Assembly (NCBI GenBank): GCA_021399435.1
Contig: JAJTUP010000038.1
Location: forward strand, 186,001-250,000
Direction: 5' to 3'
From: Diaporthe sp. PMI_573
Lineage: Eukaryota; Ascomycota; Sordariomycetes; Diaporthales; Diaporthaceae
Length of the DNA: 64,000 nt
Made by a program: the position numbers and the translations under genes. The notes beneath the pieces were generated by a model. It saw only the letters and a list, made by a program, of their open reading frames with translations. It did no database searches and was not told the DNA's origin. This document shows, piece after piece, positions 22,459 to 32,734 of the stretch; positions within the stretch are counted from its first letter, which is position 1, and each line of letters opens with the position of its first letter.

Positions 22459-23809
22459 ATGGATACCCACGTCGCCGATCTTGACGAGCTGACCGCTCGT
22501 CTGATCGTCCAGCTGCAGCTGGAAGACCTGAACGAAGTTTCGTCCAACGCGAAGGGCCAAGGCCTCCAAGGTCTTCCTGATGACTTCGCTCGCGCCCTCA
22601 CATTATACGAGAATGACCTCAAGGCTACAACCGACCGCGACATGGCCCAGAGTATCGCCCACGCAGTCCGCGCCGACGGCGAGACCATCAAGGACCTCGC
22701 AGGGGTGGACGCAGCAGCCAACGACGACGAAATTGACGACGACCTGCTCGAGAATATGTCTGCCATCTACATGGGTGACGACAAGATTGAAGACGCCTTC
22801 GAGGACGACATCTACAGCGACGACTCGGCCCCAAGCTTCGACGCCGCCACCCGTGGCGCCACGATGACCACTAACAAGAAAATGCACCAAGTCACCAAGC
22901 GTCAGTGCTGCACCTGCGCCGAGGAAGTCCCCTTCTACGACCTCGCTCGCGCCCCTTGCGGCCACGAGTACTGCCGGGGCTGCCTGAAGGAGCTCTTCAC
23001 GCTTTCGCTGACGGACGAGACGCTATTCCCGCCACGCTGCTGCCGCGAGCCCATCCCCGCCGAGAAGAACGGCTTCTTCCTCACCTATAGGCTCGTAAAC
23101 GAGTTCCAGAAACGCAAGGTGGAGATGGAAACACCCGATCGAACCTACTGCCACGTCCCCGAGTGCAGCAAGTTCATCCCGCCCCAGAATGTTGAGCACC
23201 AGATCGGCCGTTGTGTCGTGTGCAGCGCGCGGACCTGCTCCGTCTGCAAGGCGGCCGCTCATGTCGGCGACTGCCCCGAGGACCCGGCTACAAAGGTCTT
23301 GGACAACATCGCGGCTGAGAATGGATGGAAACGCTGTAACGGCTGCCGTCGAATCGTTGATCTGATGGCAGGGTGCAACCACATAAGTAAGTCCATGCCA
23401 CTACCCATCAGCACCGTCACTCGACCCTGAAACTATCCTTCACGGCAGCAAAGATCAATAATTGACCACTATTCTATTGTGATTCCTAGCCTGCCCATGT
23501 GGTGCTCAGTTCTGCTACCTCTGTGGCGAGTCCTGGAAGACTTGCACCTGTGTGGTCTACACCGAAGAGCAGCTCCTACGCCGCGAGAACGTGGTTGCCG
23601 CCCGCGATGCCGATGCTGGAAGAGAGGTGAATCATCCGCAGATCAGGCAGCAGATCCTGGAGAACCATGAGTGTACCGATCACCTCTGGAGGTGGGTTAG
23701 AGGACGGCATCAGTGCGAGGAGTGCCACTACTGGCTACCAAACTACATCTTCGAGTGTCGTCACTGCCGCCTACAAACTTGCAATCGCTGCCGCCGCAAC
23801 CGTCTGTGA
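22459..23809 (+). CDS. RBR-type (RING-IBR-RING2) E3 ubiquitin ligase
   Basis: Two exons deduced: 22459-23386 and 23490-23809 (103-bp intron), about 415 aa. An acidic N-terminal region (DDDEIDDD-like run near 95-125) precedes RING1 (QCCTCAEEVPFYD, then PCGHEYCRGC, about 148-180), an IBR (CHVPECSKF...CSKC-like pairs, about 230-275) and RING2. In RING2 the block MAGCNHI|TCPCGAQFCYLCG spans the splice junction; Cys306 corresponds to the catalytic thioester Cys of Ariadne/parkin-type ligases. The C-terminus has further Cys pairs (CEECHYW, CRHCRLQTC). It would transfer ubiquitin from an E2 to unknown substrates. The gene is bracketed by two inverted arrays of one minisatellite. Not an obvious part of the polyketide cluster. 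Confidence 0.92.
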
Positions 23810-24383
23810 TGGGACATACCAGCCGCCAAGAAGTTTTCGGTGGCAGGGTAGCAGGTTTGGACGTTTCGAGTAGAAGCCGGTGAGACGTTGCTCTGCATAC
23901 AAGTGAGATAGCCACAGGCTACGGGTTTGAGATAGCTGCAGAATCGCTTTGCCGTATGGGACCAGGGATGGGATGAATTCGACGCTAACCTGCGGAAGAG
24001 ACAGTGGATCAAGTCCGCTCTGTTGTCAGGTTATATGTAGAAAGGCGCGGACGGTTTGACGCCGTCTGCAGCAACGGCAGAAGCAGCAATGCATGAGGAC
24101 ATTCACAAATAAGCACTGAGATGAGACTGGATTGTGGTCTTGGCGTAGGCTGGAGGACTTGCAAATGCTTTCTCACAGCGGTCACTATTGACCATCCAGG
24201 TTTCTCTGGTGAAGCTTTCATTGAACAGAACTTTGCGTCACGTCATTGAGTGATGAAACTATACTGTTTCTACAGCCGAGGGCAGCACATCTCACTATCA
24301 CCCACAACACATTGTAACATACCTACATTCCAAAAGTACACAACATCAGTGCAGAGTCCATGTGGTTGACTTATATTCTAACC
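23810..24383. other. Intergenic, nothing recognised
   Basis: About 570 bp downstream of the RBR gene. Short minus-strand frames without domains; no gene called. Confidence 0.5.
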
Positions 24384-24517
24384 GGTTACCCTGTAGAAGA
24401 CGATCTATGAAAGGTTGTCCTACAGCAGGCTGTCCCACAGGAGGTTGTTCTATCCGAAAGTTTTCTATCAGAGGTTGATCTAGGGGAGGCCTTTCTGCAG
24501 GGACTTTCCACAGGAGA
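24384..24517 (+). repeat. 15-bp minisatellite, array B
   Basis: About nine tandem units close to GGTTGTCCTACAGGA, for instance at 24413, 24428, 24443, 24458, 24473 and 24488, exactly 15 bp apart. The second unit has lost one base. Same consensus as array A (22031-22178) but on the other strand. Confidence 0.8.
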
Positions 24518-25159
24518 TTTTGTTATAACAATCTAGGAGCTTCTGCAGCATATTATCGCTTTACAATAAGTACTTTTGTTGAAGGTTAGTTGAAGACCCT
24601 AGTGAAAACAAGAACACAAAATCTTTAAAGAAACCATGTTGGAAAATACTGGTCTGTGTCGCGCTACATTAAGCCCGACGGCGGGAATTGATACATGTGG
24701 TTCTTGATATGTAATGGTTTGTGTGGAATCAGAGATTTGAATGCGAAATAAGTTCTTGTGGGCACAAACTGAAATCAGACACAAAACTCCTAAAGTACAT
24801 ACACCCTCGGAAGGTGGTAGAGAAATATTGGTGACACAGATCGACAGATCCAATCGCTGAGCGAACCTAGGCTGTGGCTGACGATACTCGGACTCGCGCG
24901 CGGAGTTAGGAGCTTAAGTACGCAACCGGCACTTCTATGGAATGCGACGCTCGTTACACAAGACGATTGGCCGCAAATACCGACTGCTTACTGCATTGGG
25001 ACTTCCTCCATCACTTTTGCAGGCCTGCATGTGATAGCAGTGTTGTAGAAAATTATTTCTCCACCTCACCAGAGCTCAACAAGCGACCTGGACAGTTGAC
25101 ATTCGTTCCTTGGAAATTCTTGCAATAATCTATCATTTCTTTTTTTCAGCATATGCACC
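24518..25159. promoter_or_regulatory. Upstream region of the MFS transporter
   Basis: About 640 bp with no supported gene; contains the AflR-type site at 24854. Confidence 0.5.
24854..24864. promoter_or_regulatory. AflR-type site TCGCTGAGCGA
   Basis: Fits TCG(N5)CGA and the stricter TCGSWNNSCGR consensus; about 295 bp upstream of the MFS start. The motif occurs by chance about once per 4 kb, so alone it is weak evidence. Confidence 0.45.
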
Positions 25160-26816
25160 ATGCAAGCCACCCCAGAATGGCACAGCGGGCATGAGCCCAC
25201 CGAATGGAGGGATAGCATAGAGATGGGCCAGATTCAAGACACCATCCAAGTACATCGTGAACTCCGAACTGCAGGAAGTGAAACGCCAATTTTAGCCAGA
25301 GACCTCGACATTGAGTCGCTTGATGACTTCCAACCGCCAGCCTCGCCAGCCCAGCAGGCCACTTCCAACACAAACGCCTGGGATGGCGACCATGACCCAG
25401 AAAACCCCTACAACTGGCCTCTGTGGCGCATCAACGTCAACGCTGGCTTGCTCGCACTCTTGGCGTTCCTCAGTCCCTTCTCGTCAGCCATCATGGCCCC
25501 TGCAACACCAACAATACTCGCCGAGTTCAACACCGACAACGAGCTCCTGGAAGCCTTCGTGGTCTCCAGCTATGTGTTGGCTGTATGTTTGACGCCGTTC
25601 CTCCTTACAAAAGTGCTTTCATCGCTGACACTCCCCGTTCCAGATGGCCTTCGGCCCGTTGATCTGGGCCCCCCTCTCCGAGATCTATGGCCGCGTGCCC
25701 GTCTACCACATCACCAACACTGGATTCCTTGCCTTTACTGTTGCCTGCGCCGTGGCGCCCTCGTTATCCAGCCTGATCGTCTTCCGCTTCTTCGCCGGGT
25801 TCTTCGGCTCCTGCATCACAGCAAACGGCGGCGCCTCGTTCGGCGACATGGTACCACTGGAAAAACGAGCAGCATACATGTCCTTCTTCATCATGGGGCC
25901 CATCCTGGGCCCCGTCGCAGGACCCATCGGTGGGGGCTTTCTGGCGACTGCCATGGGGTGGCGCTGGGTCTTTTGGCTCGTTGTCATCACGGGGGGGTTC
26001 AACGCAGCTTTAATGGTTGTCTTCTGCAGGGAGACATACGCGCCCCTGATCCTCCGGCGCAAAGCCCGCCGGTCCGATAAAGTGCTTGCCCTAAGCTCCA
26101 GCGCGGCGCCCGAAGGCCCCTCGCCGTGGTTGGTCCTTCGCCGCGGCATCACCCGGCCTATAAAGCTCCTCGTGCTTTCGCCGCTCGGTGCGCTCCTTGC
26201 GCTTTACATGGCCGTCATCTACGGGTTTCTTTATCTCATGATCTCGTCCATCTCAGAAGTCTTCGTGACGACTTATAGGTTTTCGCCTAACTTGTCGGGC
26301 CTTGCTTATCTTGGTCTCGGTATAGGCTGCCTGTCAGGCAACCTGCTCGTCAGCTTGACCTCTGACCGATACATGTTGCGTCGAGCCGCCCAGCAGGGTG
26401 GCGAAAAGAAGCCCGAATATCGTAACTTGTGGGTGCCTCTAGGGGCTATCTGCATCCCTGGAGGCTTTTTCATCTACGGGTGGACGGCAGACTATGGAGT
26501 TCACTGGATTGTTCCTATTATCGGAACGCTCTTCATCGGTTTTGGATTCAACACAATTTTCAACTCGCTCCTCCTCTATCTGGTTGAATCTTTCACCATT
26601 TTCGCGGCCAGCGCCCTTGCTGCCAATGGAATCATCAGATGCATTGGTGGTGGTCTTTTGCCACTTGCTGGTTTGACCTTGTACCGAAATCTTGGTGTGG
26701 GATGGGGAAATAGTGTACTAGCCTTTGTGCACATTGGTGTGGTGTTTCCGCTCACGGTCGTATTGGTCAGGTACGGCGAGTATCTGAGAAAGGCGTTTCC
26801 CATCAAGAACCTGTGA
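25160..26816 (+). CDS. MFS drug:H+ antiporter-type transporter (DHA1-like)
   Basis: Two exons deduced: 25160-25582 and 25644-26816 (61-bp intron GTATGT...CAG), about 531 aa. A polar N-terminal tail of about 95 residues ends in ENPYNWPLWR, the usual entry to TM1 in fungal DHA1 exporters. The join YVLA|MAFGPLIWAPLSEIYGR rebuilds TM2 and motif A. TM4-5 carry GPILGPVAGPIGGGF (motif C, antiporter signature). About 12 hydrophobic segments follow, ending in a short cytoplasmic tail. Likely plasma-membrane efflux of the cluster product or a toxic intermediate. It is the first gene on the left that fits the cluster, and an AflR-type motif lies upstream. Cluster membership is inferred from position and class. 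Confidence 0.88.
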
Positions 26817-28170
26817 AGCTCACAAATGGTTCACCAATTTTCACTGTATTTACAAAGTCTACAAAGTCTACAAAATTTGATAGCCTAAAATCAACAACAC
26901 CACCAGAAGTATGCATTGATTAACGTGGAAAAATCAAGTAAGAATGAACGACGTTCTCATTAGGAAGTTCATTTACAAACAAACACAATGATCCACAGCG
27001 GGATGTCATGATTTCAAATTTGGAGGCACCTCCATGTTTGTCTGTGGGCGACCAGCTCACCACCACAGCCCATATGTACGTCAGCTTCACTAAAAAAGAA
27101 CAGTGCGCGAGGTTTCCATTTCTCGCACAGAAACCTCATCTCACAATAAGGAACTTGAGCTGCGCCCATGTCAGCTTATCAATTGGTTCGGGAATTCCCG
27201 AAATAAAAAGGGCTTCCACCTAATGCTGAGGAAGGCTGATTGTTCGGACTTCATTTGGGTGCTGACAGGCTGAGGGGAGCCCTCGGCTCGGGCATCTTTA
27301 AAAGAACGAATCTTCCCGACCATCGGGCTTTGGGGTCGGAATTAAGAAATTACTCCGCCCTTTGTACTCCAAAACAAGCATTTTTGAACCTGCAAAGCCA
27401 GGTCACACAGCATGCCGCTAGTTACTGCAGGTAGGGGACGGGCAATGTCACCCAGCACCACCCGCAAGGCTGAGTGAGATAGGGGTTCAGTGAGGTAGGG
27501 GTAGCACAGACAACAGACTGAAACTTCGAATTGTGTCCCGTGCGGCCGCTGTAACGTTGTAATTAGCCCATATGAGTGGATTGCGGATGTACAGCTGCCG
27601 TGCTGACATCTTCCAAATAATCATCAGAAAGATGACCCAACTTGAAATTACTGATCAAGTTGGATACCTAGAATGTGTCTTCCCTTGGGAGGCATTCTTA
27701 CAATATGAAGCACCGGAAAGCTTACAATCCAATGCAGCAACACAAATGATTTGTAAGTGCTGTGATCAAGATGGGTGATTCAGCTGAAAACTTAGGCAAG
27801 TGGGAGGGTATTGAGAAAGAATGAGCTGAGCGTTTCGCGTGCCGTAACTTGTACCCAAATTCAGGGAAGTGTTCTGCTGAATGACATCTCTTGCCCAATT
27901 CCAATTCAATTTAGCTACTTAGGTATCGGGAGGACTATTGCAAAGAAGTCGGTACTTGAATTGAAGGGATCTTTCCGTGAGATGTGCTCTAATTCCACAT
28001 CATCGTGCTTTGCAGCATGTCTATGTACTGTATGTCTATTCTATTTTGGCACCTGGACCTGCCGAATTATTCAATCTTTTCCAATCTTACAATATTTCAT
28101 GCCCGTATCGTATAATGTCCATTTGAGTGAACATGCAGGTCAAAATCATTTGTGAAATGCCAGACGCGAC
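26817..28170. other. 1.35-kb stretch without a supported gene
   Basis: Lies between the 3' ends of the MFS and GMC-1 genes. Open frames at 27008-27223, 27572-27778 and 27811-28155 (plus) show no domain. Likely 3'-flanking DNA. Confidence 0.5.
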
Positions 28171-30031
28171 TCATAGCCCATCTTCGGCAATGATGTCCAA
28201 TGCAGCCCTGTAACCCAGGGCATATGCAACACCCTGGGTATGGCAGGTAATGATACTGGGTGCGGCGGGGGTCCCGATCACGCGCAGTCCATCAACACCC
28301 TTGACACGCCAATTCTCATCCAGCGCTGAGCCGATTGACACCGTACCCATGGGGTGGTGGAAGCTGCCTGAGGTCATCTGGATGGCGGCCCATATGTCGG
28401 CGTCGCTGGTGACGTTGGCGCCGGGGAAGAGCTCGTTGGTCGCATAGGGCTTCAGCTCCGGGCTCGCCAGGATCTCGCGGTACTGCTTGTATGCGTAGAT
28501 AATGGCGGCTCTGTCTGCGGGTGTGGACCAGTATGCCGAGTTGATGGTGGGCTGCTGGCGGTAATCAGCTGATGCCAGGGTGAGATTCCCACGCCCCTCG
28601 GGCTGGACGACCGAGACGAAGGGCGTGATAGTGTTCACGTCTGGGATGTTGGGGACTACGCCCATCCACAGAGGCGCTGATGTATACTGGAAGATGATAT
28701 CCGGGCGGTCTGCCGGGAGGCTGACATGGTAATCACCAAGCCCTTCAAAGACTGAGTCCGGGAGACGGACGGTCCCGAAGACATTACCGTCTGGCACGCC
28801 GAGAATCCCACTACCATCAGCCTCATACTGCCTCTGGGCCTCATCCGCCACCGAGTCGTTGGTCTGCAGTTGCCACACAGTCTCTGCCTCGGGCGTTGTC
28901 TCATAAACGATCTGGGCGTAATGATGGTCCATAAGGTTCTGTCCTACCTGTGGCGAGTCCTGAACAACAGGGATGCCTACCGCCTCAAGCTGGTCCGCAG
29001 GCCCCACGCCCGAAAGCATGAGCAGGTGGGGACTGCCTATGGCGCCGGCAGCCACGATAACCTCCCTGGCCCGGATGGTATGACTCGTGCCATTGCTGCT
29101 GAGAGTATCTGTATAGGTGACACTCTCGGCCGTTGCACCGTTGAAGCCAATCTTAGTAGCCCAGGCGTCGTGTCGCACCTCGAAGTTTGGCCGGTTCGCC
29201 GCAAGCCATCCAAACGTATTCCAAGCATAGCTGCGGGTGCGGTTACCGGCGCTGATGGAAGCTACCGGCTCAGTTGCACCAATCCCGTAGCCGGACATGA
29301 AGTCAATTTGGGGGACGTCCAGAGCTGATGCCAGTCTATCGACAAAAGGCCCATCGAAGTCAAATTGGAAGCGCTGCGACGAGATGGCCAGAGGCCCATC
29401 CCCATAGGATGTCTGGTTGACGGGCACCTGATCTTCGGGACGGACATCGTCTTCGAAATGCGTTGTCGCCTTGAATGCGTCGAACATGCCTGAGTCCCAA
29501 GCGAGCCCCGGGTTTCCAGATATCTCGGCCCACTCGTCGAACACCGACGACGACCCACGGCACATGGTCATGCCATTCACAGCAGCTCCGCCGCCCAGTG
29601 CTTTCCCTTGCCACAGGTTGGGCGTGGCGCCATTCAAACCGGGGTCAGGTGCCGAAGAAAAATTCCAAAAGTAATCCGAAGTTTCGAAGAACAAGGCCGG
29701 TGCTTTGCGCCTAATTAGAATTTGCGTATTGAAAAGGTCATAGTATTATCTGTCGTGAATCGGGGCATGGCTTGCAAATCGACTTACTATAGATCAGTGG
29801 ATCGAGGCTAGGGTCGGGTCCGGCTTCAAGAAGAACTACTCTGACGTGCGGTTTGCGAGTAAGAAGTTCAGCGGCCACCAATCCCGCTGGCCCTCCGCCG
29901 ACAATGAGGTAGTCCACCATTCCGCTGTGGTCCTGATTAGGTTGTCCCTTAGGCGCTGCAAATGCCATTTGAATCATGGCGAACAAGCCCAGCAAGAGAG
30001 GAGAAAGGCGAGCCATTTTGATAATTGGCAT
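28171..30031 (-). CDS. Secreted GMC-family FAD oxidoreductase 1
   Basis: Two exons deduced: 30031-29788 and 29702-28171, about 591 aa. The 85-bp intron splits a Thr codon ([13 protein letters not shown]). Alternative in-frame start at 30016. The N-terminus is a signal peptide ([15 protein letters not shown]). Then come the dinucleotide-binding motif [17 protein letters not shown] with the FAD-ribose Glu in VVLLEAG, GMC signature 1 ([14 protein letters not shown]) and signature 2 ([16 protein letters not shown]). The C-terminal catalytic region has SFHHPMGT and a TCHTQG block. Such enzymes oxidise alcohols or phenolic intermediates using O2; an exported one suggests a late step outside the cytosol. 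Close paralogue of the gene at 63239, with the same intron position and phase. Divergent from the dehydratase-like gene at 31073. Confidence 0.92.
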
Positions 30032-31072
30032 GCAGCGTCAACGCTCTAGATTCGATCAACTGCGTAGAATATCGAGGCTCTGCTCGTGGGCACTGGATCC
30101 TGACTTCCTCCTTCTCCTCAGAGAGTAAAACCTCCATTTATACTCGCGCAAAAGCCCGCCCAGCGCGGGCCCATTCCGCCAAAGCTTTCAGCTGTTGAGC
30201 ATTGTAAATCCAGGTGAGCAAAGACTGGCCCCCATCGACATGACGAGAGCTGAGAATTTCGGAAGGAAGACTGCATCTTCATCCTCTGAAAATAGTTCTT
30301 CCTCAACTGGCTAGTCAGTAGGGGGTCCCGGGCAGCGCGAGATGAAACGGGCCAGTAGGAGGTCGACGTACATTGCCTTGATGTGTAAGACGAGCTGAGG
30401 TGGTGGGCAAATATGGCAACATTGTGGCTTGGATAGCAGAATCTTTAAACTGACGGCGGAACCAGCGGCGGATCCTCCATCAAGTTCATGAAAGATCTCA
30501 TGAGACGTGTTTGGAAATTGGACAATTCATGCATATATTCTCACTCTATATCACTTGCACGACTCGGTTGCGTCATGCTGTATGTATGGCGATGGAGTCG
30601 TCCCTGATCGACAGAAACACCTGCATGAGTGCATGACAGCGTCGAGATCGCTCGACTTGACACGTGGGAACACATGGATCTCGGCTTGTTCCCGGTTCCC
30701 CCCGACTGAGATGCATTAGTATTGTTTCACAGGCCTGTGGCGCTGCATTTGCATTTATCTGCCTGTTGCAGGGGTCCCAGATCGGTGCTCCGTTCATGGA
30801 TCAGCTCGGGTGGCGTCGTGACACATATGGTCAGCATCGGAGAGCGAGTATGATGTAACCTCCGGAACGTCGGGTATTGAAGAAACGGCGCTGGATCCTA
30901 ACACCGAATGGTCTCACATGTACTGCCACCGAGATGAATCCTAAAAACAGCCTTGCGCGACGCTGGAAATAGGCAGCATTTTTTGGCAGCTTCGGGTCGG
31001 TGGTCTTCACAAATTACAGCTCGCCATTTCTCGTCCAATCTCTTTCGCGTCAGCTGCGATATTCCACACGCC
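30032..31072. promoter_or_regulatory. Divergent promoter region, GMC-1 and dehydratase-like gene
   Basis: 1,041 bp between head-to-head genes, no coding region supported. Contains one AflR-type site at 30837. Confidence 0.6.
30837..30847. promoter_or_regulatory. AflR-type site TCGGAGAGCGA
   Basis: TCG(N5)CGA, 226 bp upstream of the dehydratase-like start. The same 11-mer recurs at 39844 upstream of the SDR. Confidence 0.45.
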
Positions 31073-31716
31073 ATGGCTCATACTGTCGGAACAAAACTCA
31101 GCCTCGAAGGTCAGTCGTCTTACTCCAGCCATTGTGGCGAGTAGTGGATAATAGTGACTGGGTGGCAAGACATCCTTGGTTGCCAGGCCGCGCTGTTTGA
31201 ATGGGCCGAGAGCTATGACACGAAGGATTGGGACCGCCTAACCAAATGCCTGGCCCCCACCCTCCGAGTACGTGAAATGGAACGAACATTCCCGTCTTGG
31301 CTGCCGAAGTAGCAGACGAGGGCTCCAAGCAGGACGATCACTGACCCGTCGATCGCCAGGTGGACTACCGTGCTTACATGGGCAAAATGTGGGACGCCCT
31401 ACCTGCTGCAGATTTGGTTGCCATGGCCTCCGACCATCATTTTCTCGGGAACAAGCGAATAAAGACGCAGCATCTGGTGGGTGGTGCGCCGAAGTGGATT
31501 AAAACAAGTGAAACGGAAATCACAGGGCATCACCAGATGCGTGTTGCGCACCAGAGGTATGAGGATGACGAGCTCACCAAGGTCTTGGCCCAGGGTCACG
31601 CACATGGAATGGCTATAATGCACTATCGTCGGGTGGACGGCGAGTGGAAGTTCGCGGGGCTGGAGCCGGATATCAGGTGGACAGAGTTTGATCACGACAA
31701 GATATTTGGACCGTAG
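31073..31716 (+). CDS. Scytalone-dehydratase-like protein (MdpB-type, SnoaL-like fold)
   Basis: Three exons deduced: 31073-31109, 31170-31267 and 31360-31716, about 163 aa. After a short start, the joined sequence reads [20 protein letters not shown], then [16 protein letters not shown] across intron 2, the usual opening of scytalone dehydratases (PF02982). The His-rich catalytic area follows: [31 protein letters not shown]. In melanin synthesis the family dehydrates scytalone; in the monodictyphenone/agnestin group the MdpB-type homologue takes part in removing the C-6 hydroxyl of emodin hydroquinone. The versicolorin-reductase-like SDR at 57623 would be its partner. Small, cytosolic, no signal peptide. 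Confidence 0.87.
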
Positions 31717-32734
31717 GAGGAGCGAACCTGAGGTGGTCTTCTTCGCCTCCCTGAGAGACTTGCGTGATGTGATTGTAGCGGGTAGAAATTAGTGTTAACT
31801 ATAGTAACATGGAATTTAGGAGAGAATATCATTGACTAGACATAAATGCTTCATGTGCTGGTGCCCACAGAATTGGATGCTGTGCGAGTGGGGTGTTGGG
31901 AACCACGATTCAAATGGACCGACCCCTGATACTCTCCCCACGAACCTGAAATTGCAGACAACGTAGAGTAGCCAAAACATGTATGGGAAGGATCGGGATG
32001 ATTCAAGTTCCTACGAAACAAAAATTCACTAGGTCCTGGAGAGGGTGTTGCCTAGGAGGCCGCAATGTCCCGAGGCTTATCATGAGACTGCTTTCTTCTC
32101 AGCAGCGGATCGAGGCTTTAGTCTGTCCCGGGCTGTGTGGCTGGAGTTAGAGGCTCAGAGGCTGGAGACCGCGGGCAGTTCCAAAACGGCTGGCCACGGA
32201 GGTCAAGCCCGAAAGTGAATCCCGGTATCTGACATGATAAGCATGATGTACCTAATCGTACAACATATGCACCTTTCCGCCCTCATATGGAACACCGACC
32301 TCGGATGAGTGTGGCCTCCGCGGCTGGGCCTCTGCATCGGCGGCCGTACATGCGGCTGGCCGGCTTCCGCCGAGTTCTTGTAATATGCCGGATACGGTCA
32401 CTTACCTAAACCTACCATCTTGACTCCGAGATCTCATACTGCCCTCCTTCGATTACGAGTCTTCAGATGATATCATTATCATATGCGTTGCTTATGCGTC
32501 GGTAATGCGTGAGAACGGTACTCCTTGTTTTCGGTCTGCGTCAGGCCAAGACCGACTGGGCTCACTCATAACATGCCGTTGAAAAGCGTCTGAGTTGCCA
32601 ATTGCAACATCTATAATAGCGAAATGCAAATTAGTCTTGGTGTCCTGTTTCCTTTTGATGTCAAAGGAATCTCTTCATTGTCTGCTGCAAGGGGAATCTT
32701 AACACCAGACGTGACAATCACTTTGTCCGTCCCA
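31717..32734. promoter_or_regulatory. Upstream region of the NR-PKS
   Basis: About 1 kb with no supported gene. I see no exact TCG(N5)CGA; two near-misses ending in CGT are at about 32338 and 32531. Confidence 0.5.

Noticed and set aside
22413..23382. Long minus-strand frames opposite the RBR gene
   Set aside because: Antisense shadows of a G+C-biased coding exon; no domain, and the plus frame has full RING-IBR-RING2 content.
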